Positions 62,600-64,000 of a DNA stretch of 64,000 nucleotides are shown piece by piece. The DNA is taken from positions 6,175,467-6,239,466 of the forward strand of contig NC_091293.1 in the NCBI RefSeq assembly GCF_038502225.1. Reading direction: 5' to 3'. A program made the translations under genes and the position numbers. Source of the stretch: Cherax quadricarinatus (taxonomy: Eukaryota > Arthropoda > Malacostraca > Decapoda > Parastacidae). Positions within the stretch are counted from its first letter, which is position 1. Each line of letters opens with the position of its first letter. A model generated the notes under the pieces. It searched no databases. It worked only from the letters and a program-made list of their open reading frames with translations, and was not told where the DNA came from.

Positions 62600-64000
62600 C
62601 ACCTAATTGTGGTTACAGAGGTCGAGTTATAGCTCCTGGCCCCGCCTTTTTACTCTTGGCTACTAGTTCCGCTCTCTCCCTGCTCCATGAGCTTCATCAT
62701 ACCTCTTCTTAAAGCTATGTATGGCTCCTGCCTCCACTTCATCATTCTCCAGACTATTCCAATTCAAGCCACGGTACGGATGGGAATTGTTTGTAAACGT
62801 GACATTACGATTTCATGAGTTATTCCACTTCCTGACAACTTTATGGCTGAAGAAGTACTTCTTCACATCCCTGTGGTTCATCTGAGTTTTGAACTTTCAG
62901 TTCTGTCTCCTTGTTGCTGTGTTACATCTCTGAAACAGTCTGTCCTTATCCACCCTGTTAATTCCTCTCAGTATTTTATATGTTGTTATCATGTCCCCCA
63001 TATCCCTCCTGTCTTCAAGTTTTGTCAGACTGAGTTCCCTCAATCTTTCTTCGTGGGACATACCCCTTAGCTACGGGGATAGTCTTGTTGCAAACTTTTG
63101 TACTTTCTCTAATTTCTTGATGTGTTTGACCAGGTGTTGGTTCCATACTTGTGCTGCATACTCCAATGTGGGTCTGACGTACACGGTGTACAGTATCGTG
63201 AATGAAGCTTTGCTTAGATGTCGGATAGTTATTCTCAGGTTTGCCAAGCGCCCACAGGCTGCAGCAGTTATTTGGTTGATGTGCGCCTCAGGAGATGTAC
63301 TCAGTATGATGCTTGCCACAAGATCCTTTTCCTTGCAGCCTCTGGCCTCTTAGGCTGCACTCCATCTGCAGTCTTCTTTGTTCTTCCACAGGTTTCATAA
63401 CTTTGCACTTGCACTTTGCACTCAAGGAGCCATTAATTGGACCAGGCTTACAGCCTCTCCAGATCCCCTTATATTCCGTTAATTTCACATAGTGTGCAAA
63501 CAGGAACACCTCTAACTATCCCTTCCTTCATATCATTCACATATACAAGAATCAGCACCGGACCAAGGACTCACCCTCGTGGAACCCCACTAGACATATG
63601 CATCCACTCTGACACCTCGTCTCGGACCGACACACGTTGTTTCCTTCCTGTCAGGTATTCCCTGACCCAGTGAAGTACTTTCCTACCTATTCTCGCCTGC
63701 TCCTCTAGTTTTTCTACCAATCTCTTGTGTCGAAAGCTTTTTTTCAGTCCAAAACGATGCAGTCTATTCATCCCTCTCTTTCCTGTCTTACTTCCATTAC
63801 CTTGTCATAGAACTCCAGTAAGTTCATGATACAGGATTTTCCTTCCCTGTAGCTTGCAGGTTGTCATGTATTAGTCCATTTCGTTATAGGTGCTCCACCG
63901 CTCTTCTCCTGATAACCTTCACCATAACTTTACATACATGTCAGCATCACTAGTCTGTAATTTAGTGCAGCCTGTCTGTCTCCTTTCTTTGTGTGCGTGT
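62597..64000 (-). mobile_element. Family A LINE, partial, runs off the window
   Basis: From left: 3' UTR (62597-62660), C-terminus with a ~60-bp insertion near 62762-62818, LEYAAQVWNQHLVKH and QKFATRL (about 63071-63180), RT blocks SGVPRG, DEVSEWMHM and REYLTGRKQRV (63571-63770), and an RT start near 63990. It has many frame breaks and PQG has become PRG. The FADD region (about 63480-63530) is too damaged to read. Confidence 0.8.

Overview
This window looks like repeat-dominated DNA from an arthropod, most likely a decapod crustacean. The inference rests on the mix of CR1-like, RTE-like and Penelope-like retroelements, a tRNA-derived SINE family with a 'CGCATCCTGGG' core, a Tigger-type DNA transposon relic and very long CA, TA, GTA and ATT arrays. 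Some of these repeats I recognise only from memory as crustacean-like, so the order Decapoda is an inference. I see no convincing host gene. Nearly all real coding signal belongs to transposable elements, and almost every copy is broken.

Retroelement families, labelled here for reference. Family A: CR1-like LINE with (CA)n at its ends (1572-2413, 2691-6574, 11081-12037, 12121-12545, 12546-13818, 61701-62565 minus, 62597-64000 minus). Family B: LINE ending in a repeated CTCCAGGTAAA (8306-9067, 14372-15395, 17806-19004, 46135-46693, 48757-49030, 49047-50419 minus, 50968-52093, 55283-56895 minus, 60107-61536 minus). Family C: CR1-like LINE with a separate coiled-coil/SGNH-hydrolase ORF1 and a TTCTTATG tail (19400-24402 plus copies, 24402-39180 minus copies, 39266-39803). 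Family D: LINE with a 2A-like NPGP motif, PHD finger, endonuclease and RT, ending in (TTAC)n (31601-35515 minus). Family E: RTE-like LINE between two (TA)n arrays (52972-58254 minus). Penelope-like pieces with GIY-YIG domains or hammerhead-like cores occur at 3549-4667, 24790-25155, 26478-26689 and 27532-27707. Two fragments of another LINE with a zinc-knuckle/restriction-like endonuclease-like C-terminus lie at 44865-45830 and 52165-52867.

Layout. 1-15 kb: tandem family A copies joined through CA arrays, with a Penelope-like insertion, minisatellites and family B fragments. 15-20 kb: tandem repeats, tRNA-like SINE heads and family B and C fragments. 20-40 kb: a nested stack. One minus-strand family C element begins near 39180 and runs leftward to 26773. 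It was split by a 7.5 kb LTR-flanked element (30349-37852) that itself contains LINE D, by a 1065-bp solo LTR (28792-29856) and by a 176-bp hairpin element (27532-27707). A second minus-strand family C copy (26772-24402) carries a hammerhead-bearing insertion and a GIY-YIG fragment, and abuts the 3' end of a nearly full-length plus-strand copy. 40-49 kb: SINEs, a Tigger relic, endonuclease-type LINE debris and a decayed gene of an uncharacterised multi-copy family (46954-48500). 49-64 kb: family B copies, one nested inside the RTE element, then family A copies.

The elements do not cooperate as a pathway; the biology here is retrotransposition and nesting. The strongest items for follow-up are the hammerhead-like core inside a duplicated target site, the recurrent coupling of family A LINEs to CA microsatellites, the 2A/PHD LINE, the LTR pair with 321-bp repeats, and several perfect hairpins at element junctions. 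All comparisons were made by eye.
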